Assembly: GCF_018866245.1 (NCBI RefSeq)
Contig: NZ_CP076458.1
Location: forward strand, 868,001-932,000
DNA length: 64,000 nt
Reading direction: 5' to 3'
Origin: Novisyntrophococcus fermenticellae
GTDB lineage: Bacteria > Bacillota > Clostridia > Lachnospirales > Lachnospiraceae
The first letter of the stretch is position 1; the number at the start of each line of letters is the position of its first letter. Positions 9,189-17,694 of this stretch are shown one piece after another. The notes under the pieces are model-generated. The model did no database searches. It was not told where the DNA came from and worked only from the letters and a program-made list of their open reading frames with translations. The translations under genes were made by a program, and so were the position numbers.

Positions 9189-10703
9189 ATGAACTATTTA
9201 ATGGGAATTGATTTGGGAACATCAAGCCTGAAATCCGTAATTATGGAAAGAGACGGCAAAATCATCGCGATATCAACATGCAAATATGATGTAAGTTCAC
9301 CGCAGCCTGGTCATATGGAACAGGATCCGGAGATATGGTGGCTGGCCTGTGTAAAAACAATACGGGAATGCCTGCATAAATCATCAGTAGAAGCGCAGGA
9401 GATCGCCTCTCTTAGTTTTTCCGGGCAGATGCATGGACTGATCCTATTAGACGAAAAAAAAGAACTGATACGGCCTGCAATTTTACACAATGACGCCCGG
9501 TCTGATGTGGAGGTAGAAGCGTTATATGCGCTTCTGGGAAGAGAACATGTTTTAAACCATCTCATGAATCCGATTTTCACCGGATCTCAGCTGGCGTCCT
9601 TGTACTGGATGAAGAAGAATGAGACAGACCGATTCCGACGAATCAGATATATACTATCACCAAAAGACTATCTCTTGTTTCGGCTGACCGGCGTAATCAG
9701 TACGGATTATTCAGATGCTTCTGCTACGCTTCTTTATGATATGAAGGAAAAATGTTGGTGGAAAAGGGCATTGGACTGCATTGATATATCGCCGGAGTTT
9801 CTGTCACCGGTCCGGGAATCAACATTTCCGGCAGGAAAGATTTCGCATGCGGCAGAAAAGGAGACAGGCCTCTCAACCCAAACAATTGTATGTGTGGGAG
9901 GGGGAGACCAAATCATGCAGGCACTGGGAAATGGTGTGTTTAACCCCGGCATGGCTACTGTGACAATCGGAAGCAGTGGCCAGATTTTCATTCCTGCAGA
10001 CCGGCCGGTGGGCAATCCGGATTTTAATATGCATACCTTCTGTGGGGCACAAGAGGATCTGTGGTTTTCTATGGGGGCAATCCTGTCTGCCGGTTTAAGC
10101 CTGAAATGGGTCGGTAATCTACTGGGCGAAGATGATTTTGTAAAACTTGGCAGGAAAGCAGAGAAAGTACCTGCCGGGAGCAAAGGCCTTATATTTCTTC
10201 CCTATCTGAACGGAGAAAGAACACCCCATATGAATCCTCTGCTTAGAGGCGGATTTTTGGGTCTGTCGATGGAAACGAAAGCGGATGATCTCATACGGGC
10301 TGTGATGGAAGGAGTTTCATTTGCTCTGAGGGAGGCGATGGAAACATGTACGCAGGTAGTACCGGCTCCTGTAAAATGGATTGCTTCCGGAGGCGGAACG
10401 CATAGTGCCACTTGGATGCAGATTCTGGCAAATATTCTTGATAAGCCATTGTACATTTCTAAAGTAAGAGAAAATGCAGCAGTAGGGGCCGCTATCACAG
10501 GAGGAGTGGGGGCCGGCATTTATGACAGCCTGAAAAAGGGATGCGGGGAAGTCGTCTCGTATCATTTGAATCCGGTTGTTCCAGATCCCGAGAAGGTGAA
10601 ACTGTATGAAGAGTTATACCAGATTTTTAAAGAGGTTAATACTGCGAACACAAAGGAACTGGAGCGCTTAGCACAAATGCAAAGGAGGAGTGGAGATGCT
10701 TGA
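9189..10703 (+). CDS. xylB: Xylulokinase (FGGY family)
   Basis: Cytosolic ATP-dependent sugar kinase, 504 aa, the usual length. The N-terminal phosphate loop MGIDLGTSSLKSVI, the SFSGQMHGL motif, the ILHNDARSD block around residue 100 and the C-terminal ASGGGTHSATWMQILANIL adenosine motif are all typical of xylulokinase, which makes D-xylulose 5-phosphate. CAGGAGGAGC lies just before the ATG. No xylose isomerase is in the window, so a different ketose (or xylulose from a dehydrogenase) is possible. The stop overlaps the start of a GH172 relic, which suggests the pair once processed a furanoside or pentose-containing glycan. Confidence 0.85.
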   Translation: MNYLMGIDLGTSSLKSVIMERDGKIIAISTCKYDVSSPQPGHMEQDPEIWWLACVKTIRECLHKSSVEAQEIASLSFSGQMHGLILLDEKKELIRPAILHNDARSDVEVEALYALLGREHVLNHLMNPIFTGSQLASLYWMKKNETDRFRRIRYILSPKDYLLFRLTGVISTDYSDASATLLYDMKEKCWWKRALDCIDISPEFLSPVRESTFPAGKISHAAEKETGLSTQTIVCVGGGDQIMQALGNGVFNPGMATVTIGSSGQIFIPADRPVGNPDFNMHTFCGAQEDLWFSMGAILSAGLSLKWVGNLLGEDDFVKLGRKAEKVPAGSKGLIFLPYLNGERTPHMNPLLRGGFLGLSMETKADDLIRAVMEGVSFALREAMETCTQVVPAPVKWIASGGGTHSATWMQILANILDKPLYISKVRENAAVGAAITGGVGAGIYDSLKKGCGEVVSYHLNPVVPDPEKVKLYEELYQIFKEVNTANTKELERLAQMQRRSGDA

Positions 10704-11465
10704 TCAATTACCGTATTTGAATTACCAGACAGATATCTGCCGAAAATCCCACCGGGGTGCCCGGCGGTGCCTGCAGGTGGGAGGATGTTGGACAGACATT
10801 AGACGGCGGAAAGAATCTTAAGGTTCATCCGTTTTTACAGTTGAAACCCGGTGAAACGAAAATATTGGCTGATATCAAGGGACCGGGCTGTATAACAGAA
10901 ATATTTTTCACTACAGATCATGTAAAATTAAGTGAACTGGTACTGCGCATTTATTGGGATAATGAAGAGGTTCCTTCTGTAGAAGCACCCGTGGGGATGT
11001 TTTTCGCAAATGGATTTGATGAACACAAGCATGCAGTGCAATCGGCTGTAATACTTGCGCTGCCGCGAAATGCCTATAGCAGCTACTGGCAGATGCCTTT
11101 TAAGAGTCATGCGAGAATTACTCTGACACACGAAGGAACAGAAGATATCTCCTGCATTGCCTATCGGGTGATGTATCAGCTTTATAAAATACCGGAGGAA
11201 ACTATGTATTTTCATGTTGTTTATAACCGAGGGATGACCTGCTTTGACAAACCGACCTATACAATCTTAGAAGGTATAGAAGGAGAAGGGTGCTATGTCG
11301 GCACATATCTGGCATGGAATGCACTGAATAGTGACTGGTATATGGAATAGGGAAGGATACAGGCCGTTAGGTGAAGATATTTCTTCAGTGGCATACTGGT
11401 ATCAGAGAGAGCCGCATAAACCATATAAGAAGATGATATCCGCAGAACAGCGAATGGACCGTTGA
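10696..11465 (+). pseudogene. GH172 (DUF2961) glycosidase relic with frameshift and internal deletion
   Basis: The start MLDQLPYLNYQ (overlapping the xylulokinase stop) is the usual GH172 N-terminus. A shift at the GGGG of 10754-10757 moves reading into the frame with LQLKPGETKILADIKGPGC, FANGFDEHK and YVGTYLAWNALNSDW, all typical of DUF2961. The frame then stops at 11350. A third frame from 11370 carries the family's C-terminus, GEDISSVAYWYQREPHKPYKK. About 100 to 140 residues of the family between AWNALNSDW and GEDISS are missing, so the central catalytic region is gone. GH172 enzymes cleave arabino- or fructofuranosides. The frameshift could be a base-call error; the deletion could not. 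Confidence 0.8.
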
Positions 11466-11469
11466 ATTT

Positions 11470-11500
11470 ACAGTGGGGCTTAGAGGGCTCCACTGTTTTT
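11470..11500 (+). terminator. Rho-independent terminator after the GH172 relic
   Basis: A 10-bp stem ACAGTGGGGC / GCTCCACTGT with one G-T pair, then TTTTT at 11496-11500. It stands between two genes reading toward each other. Confidence 0.75.
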
Positions 11501-11510
11501 GAAAAAATCC

Positions 11511-12278
11511 TCATTCTCCGGTAATGTGTAAGTTAATGTCGTGCGTAATGAAGAAATTCATGTAATCTGTTGATGGCTTCTGATCGGTAATCACATGTTC
11601 AATGTCGGATAACGGACTATAGGTCATCAATGAAAATTTCCCGAATTTGGTATGATCCGCCAACAGGTAGCGGCATTGACTGTTTTCTACTACAATTTTC
11701 TTAATTTGATACTCATCCATGGAAGCGTTTGTCAGGCCATTTTTAATAGTAACCCCGGTGCAGCATAAAAAAGCTTTGCCAATGTTATAAGTTTTCAGCG
11801 CTTCCTCTACGGTGCTGCCGACAAAGGAAAGCGTTTCGCGTTTTAATTTCCCGGATAAAGAGATGAGCGTAATATTCGGATAATTAACCGCTTTGATGGC
11901 AACCTGGAGTGAATTAGTGATGATAGTACATTTTTTATTCCCCAGATAGTCGATCATGTTTTGGCTTGTGGTGCCGGTATCTATATAGATAAGGTCATCG
12001 TCCTCGATGAAGCTGGCGGCCTGCCTGCAAATCAAGTCCTTTTCGCTTTCAAAAGTGGTATTTCGCAGACTATAGGGGGTCAGAGGTATGAGGGATGAAT
12101 CAGAAAGTGCAGTTACCCCGCCATAGACCTTCTTAATTCTGCCCCGGTCTAAAAGTTGTCCGATATCCCGCCGAATCGTATTTTTTGAAACATTAAAAGC
12201 TTCACATAATTTATCAATTGTTACAGTTTTATTTGTAAGTATATATTCTTCGACCTGGTCGATTCTTTCTGTTCGCAT
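11511..12278 (-). CDS. DeoR/GlpR family transcriptional regulator
   Basis: A 255-aa repressor-type protein. An N-terminal winged helix-turn-helix (residues 1-57) contains VTIDKLCEAFNVSKNTIRRDI, the DeoR signature, and a C-terminal DeoRC sensor domain with IYIDTGTTSQNM and TNSLQVAIKA binds a sugar phosphate in this family. A convergent terminator separates it from the xylulokinase operon, and its upstream region faces the Rpn gene and the mmsA-aldolase operon. DeoR-type IolR regulates mmsA(iolA)/iolJ in bacilli, so control of the 13838-16244 genes is a reasonable inference. Confidence 0.88.
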   Translation of the reverse strand: MRTERIDQVEEYILTNKTVTIDKLCEAFNVSKNTIRRDIGQLLDRGRIKKVYGGVTALSDSSLIPLTPYSLRNTTFESEKDLICRQAASFIEDDDLIYIDTGTTSQNMIDYLGNKKCTIITNSLQVAIKAVNYPNITLISLSGKLKRETLSFVGSTVEEALKTYNIGKAFLCCTGVTIKNGLTNASMDEYQIKKIVVENSQCRYLLADHTKFGKFSLMTYSPLSDIEHVITDQKPSTDYMNFFITHDINLHITGE

Positions 12279-12322
12279 ATTTGCCTCCCTGCTTATGATG
12301 TGAGGATCCCAAAGTCATGCTT

Positions 12323-12340
12323 TTTCATGCAAGCATGAAA
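12323..12340. promoter_or_regulatory. Inverted repeat upstream of the DeoR gene (candidate operator)
   Basis: TTTCATGC-AA-GCATGAAA is a perfect 8-bp inverted repeat with a 2-base centre, 45 bases before the DeoR start. It could be a binding site for this or another regulator; no second copy was seen in the window. Confidence 0.4.
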
Positions 12341-12389
12341 CGCAAGACCTTTTGGCCCTGGTATCATCTTAATATAAAAATAGGATTTT

Positions 12390-12433
12390 GTGAACATTTT
12401 TTGCAAATATGGATTGCATTTTTAGAGAAAAGG
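12390..12433 (+). repeat. 44-bp direct repeat, copy A
   Basis: It starts GTGAACATTTTTTG and contains GATTGCATTTTTAGA. It matches the segment at 13695-13737 at most positions, with one gap. The two copies bracket the Rpn gene. They may be duplicated promoter/operator sequence or the edges of an inserted segment. Confidence 0.6.
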
Positions 12434-12606
12434 GAAAGAAATTATAAGAATTAGAAGTTGAAATCAATAGACGGTCTGTGTTAGAATGAAAAAAAGCATT
12501 ATATTTCTAACATTCTCTGTGCGTGTACTCGCATCTGATATCATTTCTAAAAACCGGTATTTATTAAGAAATCTCAATGCTTAACTATCACCCATCACCC
12601 ATCATT

Positions 12607-12656
12607 CAGCAGAGAGATTTCCAGGACAGTGTACATGACAAGGGGAATCTCCTGCT
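12607..12656 (+). promoter_or_regulatory. 5' UTR hairpin before the Rpn gene
   Basis: The arms AGCAGAGAGATTTCC and GGGGAATCTCCTGCT pair over about 14 bp with one bulged A and one weak pair. The hairpin ends about 7 bases before the AAGGAGG of the Rpn gene, so it could affect translation initiation. Confidence 0.4.
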
Positions 12657-12678
12657 CCATTTCTAAGGAGGCATATCT

Positions 12679-13602
12679 ATGGCACAAAAGAGTAACACTG
12701 TTCGTGTATCTGTGAACCCCATGTATAAAGACCGGATTTTCAGAATGATTTTCAGCAGTAAAAGAGAATTGCTGGAACTTTATAATGCATTCAACGAAAC
12801 CACGTATACAGACCCGGAACTGTAAGAAATCAATACACTGGAAAATGCCATATACTTATCTATGCGTAATGACATATCGTTCCTGATTGATTCCAGGCTC
12901 ACCATGTATGAACATCAGTCCACTTACAATCCGAATCTGCCGCTGCGTAATTTGTTTTACATAGCGGATTTGTATTCAAACCTGACAAGGGATGCAAACC
13001 TGTATGGCTCAAAGCTAATAGCCCTCCCAACACCCCGGTTCATCGTCTTTTATAATGGAGAGGAACTACAGCCGGAGCGTCAGGAATTAAAGCTTTCGGA
13101 CGCATTCCAGATACCGGAGGGTGAGCCATCCCTGGAGCTAAAGGCTCTTATGCTGAATATCAATAAAGGTCACAACGTAGAATTGATGAAAAGAAGTAAG
13201 ACGTTATGTGATTATGCAGAATATGTGAGCAGAATCAGGAGCTATCAAAAATCAATGCCCATTGCGGATGCGGTGGAGAAGGCGATTACAGAGTGTATTG
13301 CTGAAGGGATTCTGGAAGATTTTTTAAGAAGGAACAGAGCGGAGGCGAAGAAGATGAGCATTTATGAATATAACGAAGAAAAGGTTATGCAGGCTTTAAG
13401 AGAAGAGGCAATGGAAGAGGGATTGGAAGAAGGAATAGAAAGAGGACGAGAAGAAGGTAGAAAAGAAGGTAGAGAAGAAGGCAGAACGAGAGTAAATGAA
13501 TTAATTAAGAAGCTGGCAGCGGCAGGAAGAACAGACGATATTATAAGAGCCGTTTCAGACAAAGGATATCAAGAGCAATTATTTAAGGAATTTGGGATTT
13601 AA
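12679..13602 (+). pseudogene. Rpn-family nuclease / putative transposase, interrupted by a stop codon
   Basis: PD-(D/E)XK family protein related to RpnA-type recombination-promoting nucleases. The frame starts MAQKSNTVRVSVNPMYKD after a strong AAGGAGG, then hits TAA at 12823-12825 (after DPEL) and continues in the same frame as EINTLENAIYLSMRNDISF. The nuclease core is visible as FLIDSRLTMYEHQS, with the Asp and the Glu-X-Gln pair. The C-terminus is a Glu/Arg-rich helix (EEGIERGREEGRKEGREEG) usual for this family in Lachnospiraceae. A single base change (for example TTA to TAA) explains the break. The part from 12862 could still be made as a 246-aa protein, but no good ribosome binding site supports it. 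Confidence 0.8.
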
Positions 13603-13629
13603 GTCTGCAATTTCTTTCGAACAATATGA

Positions 13630-13671
13630 ATAAGCCAAAATGCAGTTATCATGGGCTGTGTTTTGGCTTAT
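13630..13671 (+). terminator. Hairpin terminator after the Rpn gene
   Basis: An 11-bp perfect stem ATAAGCCAAAA / TTTTGGCTTAT, extended inward by partial pairing of TGCAG with CTGTG. It lies 28 bases after the Rpn stop. No T-run follows other than the arm itself. Confidence 0.6.
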
Positions 13672-13694
13672 GTCTCGTCGGGGAGAATCGAATT

Positions 13695-13737
13695 GTGAAT
13701 CTTTTTTCAAATATTGATTGCATTTTTAGAAAAAAGG
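13695..13737 (+). repeat. 44-bp direct repeat, copy B (mmsA promoter region)
   Basis: Second copy of the repeat at 12390-12433, sharing CAAATAT, GATTGCATTTTTAGA and AAAAGG. It lies about 100 bases before the mmsA start. TTGATT at 13714-13719 with TATAAA at 13739-13744 (19-base spacer) may form the promoter, so the repeat could hold the regulator's binding site. Confidence 0.55.
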
Positions 13738-13837
13738 TTATAAAATAAAACCATAAAATAATCAACAGATGATAATATCACAACAAAAAAACTCCAAAAT
13801 ATTATCAAAAATAAAATAAGAAAGTGAGGAAGTAGAA

Positions 13838-15349
13838 ATGGCAGAAGTGAAAACCTTATCCCCATTTATTAATGGGGAATATGTTATGTCTAAGACGGAG
13901 AAGTACACAGACGCATTTAACCCCAGTACCGGTGAAGTAATCGCTAAAGTTCCCTGCTGTACAGTAGAGGAAGTAGAGGCAGCTATTGATGCGGCTAAGG
14001 CGGCCTATCCGGGATGGTCATCAACTCCGGTAGTCAAAAGGGTCCAGATTCTTTATAAACTGAGAGATTTGATTATTGAGCACATGGACGAGCTGACCGA
14101 ACTGGTAGCGAGAGAGAACGGAAAAAACTGGGCTGAGGCAATGGGCGATGTTTTAAAGGCGAAAGAAGGAACTGAGCAGGCGATTGCCGCACCCTCTTTA
14201 ATGATGGGTGAGAGTACCATGGATGCCTCTAAGGGTTATGATACTGTCCTTTACCGGGAACCATTAGGTGTATTTGCCGGTATCGTTCCTTATAATTTTC
14301 CGGCGATGATTCCCATGGGCTGGATGACCCCGATGTGTATTGCCTGTGGAAATACGATTGTAATTAAGGCAGCTACTTTTGATCCTCAAAGTGCACTGCG
14401 CTTTGCCCAATTATACAAAGAAGCAGGTTTGCCGGACGGTGTCCTGAATATCGTAACGTGTTCAAGAAAGGAATCAGAAATTTTCTTAAGTCATCCGGAT
14501 ATCAGGGGTATTTCTTTTGTCGGTTCAACATCTGTAGGAAAGCATATCTACCAGATGGGAGCAAGCAACGGCAAGAGAGTACAGGCTCTTTGCGAAGCTA
14601 AGAATCATGCACTGGTGCTTGAGGATGCCCACATTGAGAGAACCGCTGCCGGAATCATCAATTCAGCCTTTGGCTGTGGCGGACAAAGATGTATGGCTTT
14701 GCCGGTAGTTGTTGTACAGGAAAGTATTGCTGATAAATTAGTAGCTAAGATAAAAGAACTGGCCTCTAATCTGAAGGTTGGTCCGGCATATGATAAGTCC
14801 ACGCAGCTGGGTCCGGTAATCAATGCAGGGCACAAGGAATCCATTCTTAATTGGATTCAGAAAGGAATTGATGAAGGCGCCGAACTGATATTGGATGGCC
14901 GTGAGGTTACGGTCGAAGGCTTTGAAAAGGGTTTTTATCTGGGACCAACTATCTTTGACAAGGTGACTCCGGAGATGAGTATCGGTGATAAAGAAATCTT
15001 TGGACCGGTTCTTTGTATCAAAAGGGTTAAAAACTTTGAGGAAGGTTTAGAACTGATGAATCGTAATGAATTCGCAAACGGTTCCGTAATCTATACGCAG
15101 AGTGGTTACTATTCACGTGAATTTGTAAGACATACGGACGGAGGTATGGTTGGAATCAATGTCGGTATTCCGGTGCCGGTAGGAATGTATCCCTTCTCCG
15201 GTCATAAGAATTCCTTCTTTGGTGATTTGCATTGCCTGGGCAAAGACGGCTATCGCTTCTATACCGAGACAAAAGTGGTAACGACAACCTGGTTCGATGA
15301 AGAAGAAGGGAAAAAAGAAAAAACTTCTACCTGGGATGGAACGATCTAA
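13838..15349 (+). CDS. mmsA: CoA-acylating methylmalonate-semialdehyde dehydrogenase (MmsA/IolA-like)
   Basis: A 503-aa aldehyde dehydrogenase that converts malonate or methylmalonate semialdehyde plus CoA and NAD+ to acetyl- or propionyl-CoA. It has the Rossmann region PYNFPAMIPMGWMTPMCIACG, FVGSTSVGKHIY, and the catalytic Cys285 in CGGQRCMALPVVV, which is the MMSDH form of the motif. The length is normal for the family. GTGAGGAAGT lies before the ATG. A class II aldolase follows 43 bases downstream; together they resemble the IolA and IolJ steps of inositol breakdown, but no other iol genes are in the window. Confidence 0.9.
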   Translation: MAEVKTLSPFINGEYVMSKTEKYTDAFNPSTGEVIAKVPCCTVEEVEAAIDAAKAAYPGWSSTPVVKRVQILYKLRDLIIEHMDELTELVARENGKNWAEAMGDVLKAKEGTEQAIAAPSLMMGESTMDASKGYDTVLYREPLGVFAGIVPYNFPAMIPMGWMTPMCIACGNTIVIKAATFDPQSALRFAQLYKEAGLPDGVLNIVTCSRKESEIFLSHPDIRGISFVGSTSVGKHIYQMGASNGKRVQALCEAKNHALVLEDAHIERTAAGIINSAFGCGGQRCMALPVVVVQESIADKLVAKIKELASNLKVGPAYDKSTQLGPVINAGHKESILNWIQKGIDEGAELILDGREVTVEGFEKGFYLGPTIFDKVTPEMSIGDKEIFGPVLCIKRVKNFEEGLELMNRNEFANGSVIYTQSGYYSREFVRHTDGGMVGINVGIPVPVGMYPFSGHKNSFFGDLHCLGKDGYRFYTETKVVTTTWFDEEEGKKEKTSTWDGTI

Positions 15350-15392
15350 ATGCTTTACATAAGTGAAAAATGGCCAGTAGGGGGGGTTGTAC

Positions 15393-16244
15393 ATGGCACT
15401 GGTAAAAATGAAGAAATTGTTGGAACAGGCTGAGACAAAGGGGGTTGGCATAGGCGCCTTCAGTGTCGGAAATATGGAGATGATTATGGGGGCAGTACAG
15501 GCGGCGGAAGAACTTCAGACTCCGATAATTTTACAGATAGCGGAGGTAAGGCTTAAGAATTCCCCCCTTGCATTTGTTGGGCCGATGATGGTGAGTGCGG
15601 CCCAAAAGGCCAAGGTTGATATCGCTGTCCACCTGGATCATGGACTGACCATAGAAACAGTAAAAGCAGCTTTAAATATGGGATTTACCTCGGTAATGCT
15701 GGATGCTTCCACCAGACCGTTTGAGGATAATATATCCAAAACACAGGAAGTGGTCCGGCTTGCCAGGACGTTTGGAGCGACGGTTGAAGCCGAACTGGGG
15801 CTGGTCGGCGGCAGCGAGGACGGGAGCAGCAATCATGGCATTAAGTGTACCGATCCTGATGATGCAAGGGTCTTTGCGGAGCAAACCGGTATTGATGCCC
15901 TGGCCATCGCCATAGGCAATGCACATGGTAATTATCCGGCCGCACCCAGGCTCCAGTTTGAGGTGTTAAAGGCAATTAACAAAGCAGTTGATATTCCTCT
16001 GGTGCTGCATGGGGGAAGCGGCATCACGGATGAGGATTTCCAAAAAGCGATTTCTCTGGGGATCCGAAAAATAAATATTGCCACGGCCAGTTTTAACAGC
16101 CTGACGGAGTATGCCCGCCGGTATTTTACCGATAATGACAGTTATAATTACTTTGATTTAGACAAGGCAATGATTGAAGGCACTTATGAAAATGTAAAAC
16201 GTCATATGAAAGTCTTTCATCATGCTTTTACAGGTGCAGTATGA
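15393..16244 (+). CDS. Class II fructose-bisphosphate aldolase family protein (IolJ/GatY-like)
   Basis: A 283-aa zinc-dependent aldolase. HLDHG (about residues 79-83) and LHGGSGI with NAHG carry the metal-binding histidines of the family, and KINIATA near the C-terminus binds phosphate. Probable reaction: cleavage of a phosphorylated keto-sugar to DHAP and an aldehyde; beside an IolA-like enzyme, 5-dehydro-2-deoxygluconate 6-phosphate is a candidate substrate. The ATG at 15393 is preferred over an in-frame TTG two codons earlier because of spacing from the seven-G run at 15380-15386. Its stop overlaps the MATE start (ATGA), so the genes are coupled. Confidence 0.85.
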   Translation: MALVKMKKLLEQAETKGVGIGAFSVGNMEMIMGAVQAAEELQTPIILQIAEVRLKNSPLAFVGPMMVSAAQKAKVDIAVHLDHGLTIETVKAALNMGFTSVMLDASTRPFEDNISKTQEVVRLARTFGATVEAELGLVGGSEDGSSNHGIKCTDPDDARVFAEQTGIDALAIAIGNAHGNYPAAPRLQFEVLKAINKAVDIPLVLHGGSGITDEDFQKAISLGIRKINIATASFNSLTEYARRYFTDNDSYNYFDLDKAMIEGTYENVKRHMKVFHHAFTGAV

Positions 16245-17569
16245 GATTCTATAAGACATTTCTAAAACTAAGCGTTTTTATCGTGCTGCAAAATATAATC
16301 GTCCTCAGTGTAAATTTACTGGATAATGTGATGTTGGCCGGGTATAGTGAACAGGCTATGGCCGGAGCATCAGTCGTCAACCAAATACAATTTGTTTATC
16401 AGCAGGTGCTTACAGCACTTGCTGAGGCGGCTGTAATGATTGGCAGCCAGTATTGGGGAGAGAAAAAGGAAAAGCAAAACTATGATATCGCCAAGTGTGC
16501 ATTGACAGTGGGGGCGGTGGTCTGTGTTATTTGTTTTGCGATTGTCAGTTTATTTGACAGGTCCATCCTGGCTCTGTTTACCAAAGATGAGGTTATTTTA
16601 AAAGAAGCTGAAAGGTATCTCGCAATTATACGAATATCTTATGGCTTTTTCATGGTATCCACGATTTTACTGGGCTTCTTAAGAAGCCGCGAGATGGTAA
16701 AAATCGGTCTATGTACCTCGGTGGCAGCTCTTTGCATCAACGGATTTTTTAATTATCTGCTGATATATGGAAAGTTTGGTTTTCCTGTGCTGGGGATTGA
16801 AGGAGCTGCACTTGCCACATTGATGGCCCGGGTGGTGGAATGTGCACTTGTGGTTATCTATACATTAAAAAAAACAGATGTAACCTGGGTAAAGAAATTA
16901 CGTTCTGTTACCCCGGGGCTTTTTAAGGACTATCTAAAGGTTCTGCTGCCTCTTTTTATCATGGCACTTGTCTGGGGAATCAGCACTGCTTTGCAGACGG
17001 TGATTTTGGGTAATATGAGCAGTACAGCCCGGAGTGCGAATGCAGTTTCTTCCAATTTGTTTTTACTCGTCAAGGCGGCGGTTACCGGCAGTGCGCTGGC
17101 AGGTGGGGTCATGGTTGGCAAGGCAATCGGCGAAGGAAATTCCGAAGCCGTTAAGGAAACATCTAAAAAGCTGCAAATCGTATTTTTAATTACGGCTTTC
17201 GCCGGGGCGCTTATTTTGTATCTTATCCGAGTACCGGTGCTGAAGTACTATAATCTCAGCCCGGAGACAAAGGATATGGCAAATCAATTTTTGATTCTTA
17301 TGAGTGCCGTCTATATAGGGATGGGCTATCAGATGCCCACCAGCGAGGGGATAATAAAAGGTGGCGGAAGCCCTGCTTTTATATTGGTGATGAATATTAT
17401 CAGTATCTGGGTTATCGTCCTGCCCCTCTCATGGTACATGGCATTTGTAAAAAAAGCAGCTCCGGTTGTGGTTCTTGCCTGTCTGAATGCAGATCAGGTT
17501 TTTAAGTGTGTACCTGTTTTTATCAAGACGAACTATGGACACTGGATGAGAAAACTAACAAGGACTTAA
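16241..17569 (+). CDS. MATE family efflux transporter
   Basis: A 442-aa inner-membrane protein with about 12 hydrophobic segments in two related halves. The first helix region LLDNVMLAGYSEQAMAGASV and the later SAVYIGMGYQMPTSEGIIKGGGSP are typical of the MATE/DinF/NorM superfamily, which exports drugs or metabolites with Na+ or H+ exchange. ATGA overlap with the aldolase gene puts it in the same operon as mmsA and the aldolase, so it might export a pathway intermediate. The substrate is unknown. Confidence 0.87.
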   Translation: MRFYKTFLKLSVFIVLQNIIVLSVNLLDNVMLAGYSEQAMAGASVVNQIQFVYQQVLTALAEAAVMIGSQYWGEKKEKQNYDIAKCALTVGAVVCVICFAIVSLFDRSILALFTKDEVILKEAERYLAIIRISYGFFMVSTILLGFLRSREMVKIGLCTSVAALCINGFFNYLLIYGKFGFPVLGIEGAALATLMARVVECALVVIYTLKKTDVTWVKKLRSVTPGLFKDYLKVLLPLFIMALVWGISTALQTVILGNMSSTARSANAVSSNLFLLVKAAVTGSALAGGVMVGKAIGEGNSEAVKETSKKLQIVFLITAFAGALILYLIRVPVLKYYNLSPETKDMANQFLILMSAVYIGMGYQMPTSEGIIKGGGSPAFILVMNIISIWVIVLPLSWYMAFVKKAAPVVVLACLNADQVFKCVPVFIKTNYGHWMRKLTRT

Positions 17570-17694
17570 ACTGTAGTCTATTTATCCGCTATTTATCTGA
17601 GCCCGAAGCGCTTTAAAACTGGAATCCGTTATGGTATAGTATTTATCAGAACACTATTAGGATAAAGTGAGAAGAAAGGAAGGGTGAAGATTAG

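Noticed and set aside
12601..12660. CRISPR-like short repeat (CACCCATCACCCATCA) before the Rpn gene.
   Set aside because: Only two or three 8-base units with no spacers; no cas genes in the window.
17600..17620. A cre-like sequence (GAAGCGCTTTAA) before namA.
   Set aside because: Too many mismatches to the CcpA site consensus, and no nearby promoter that it would clearly control.
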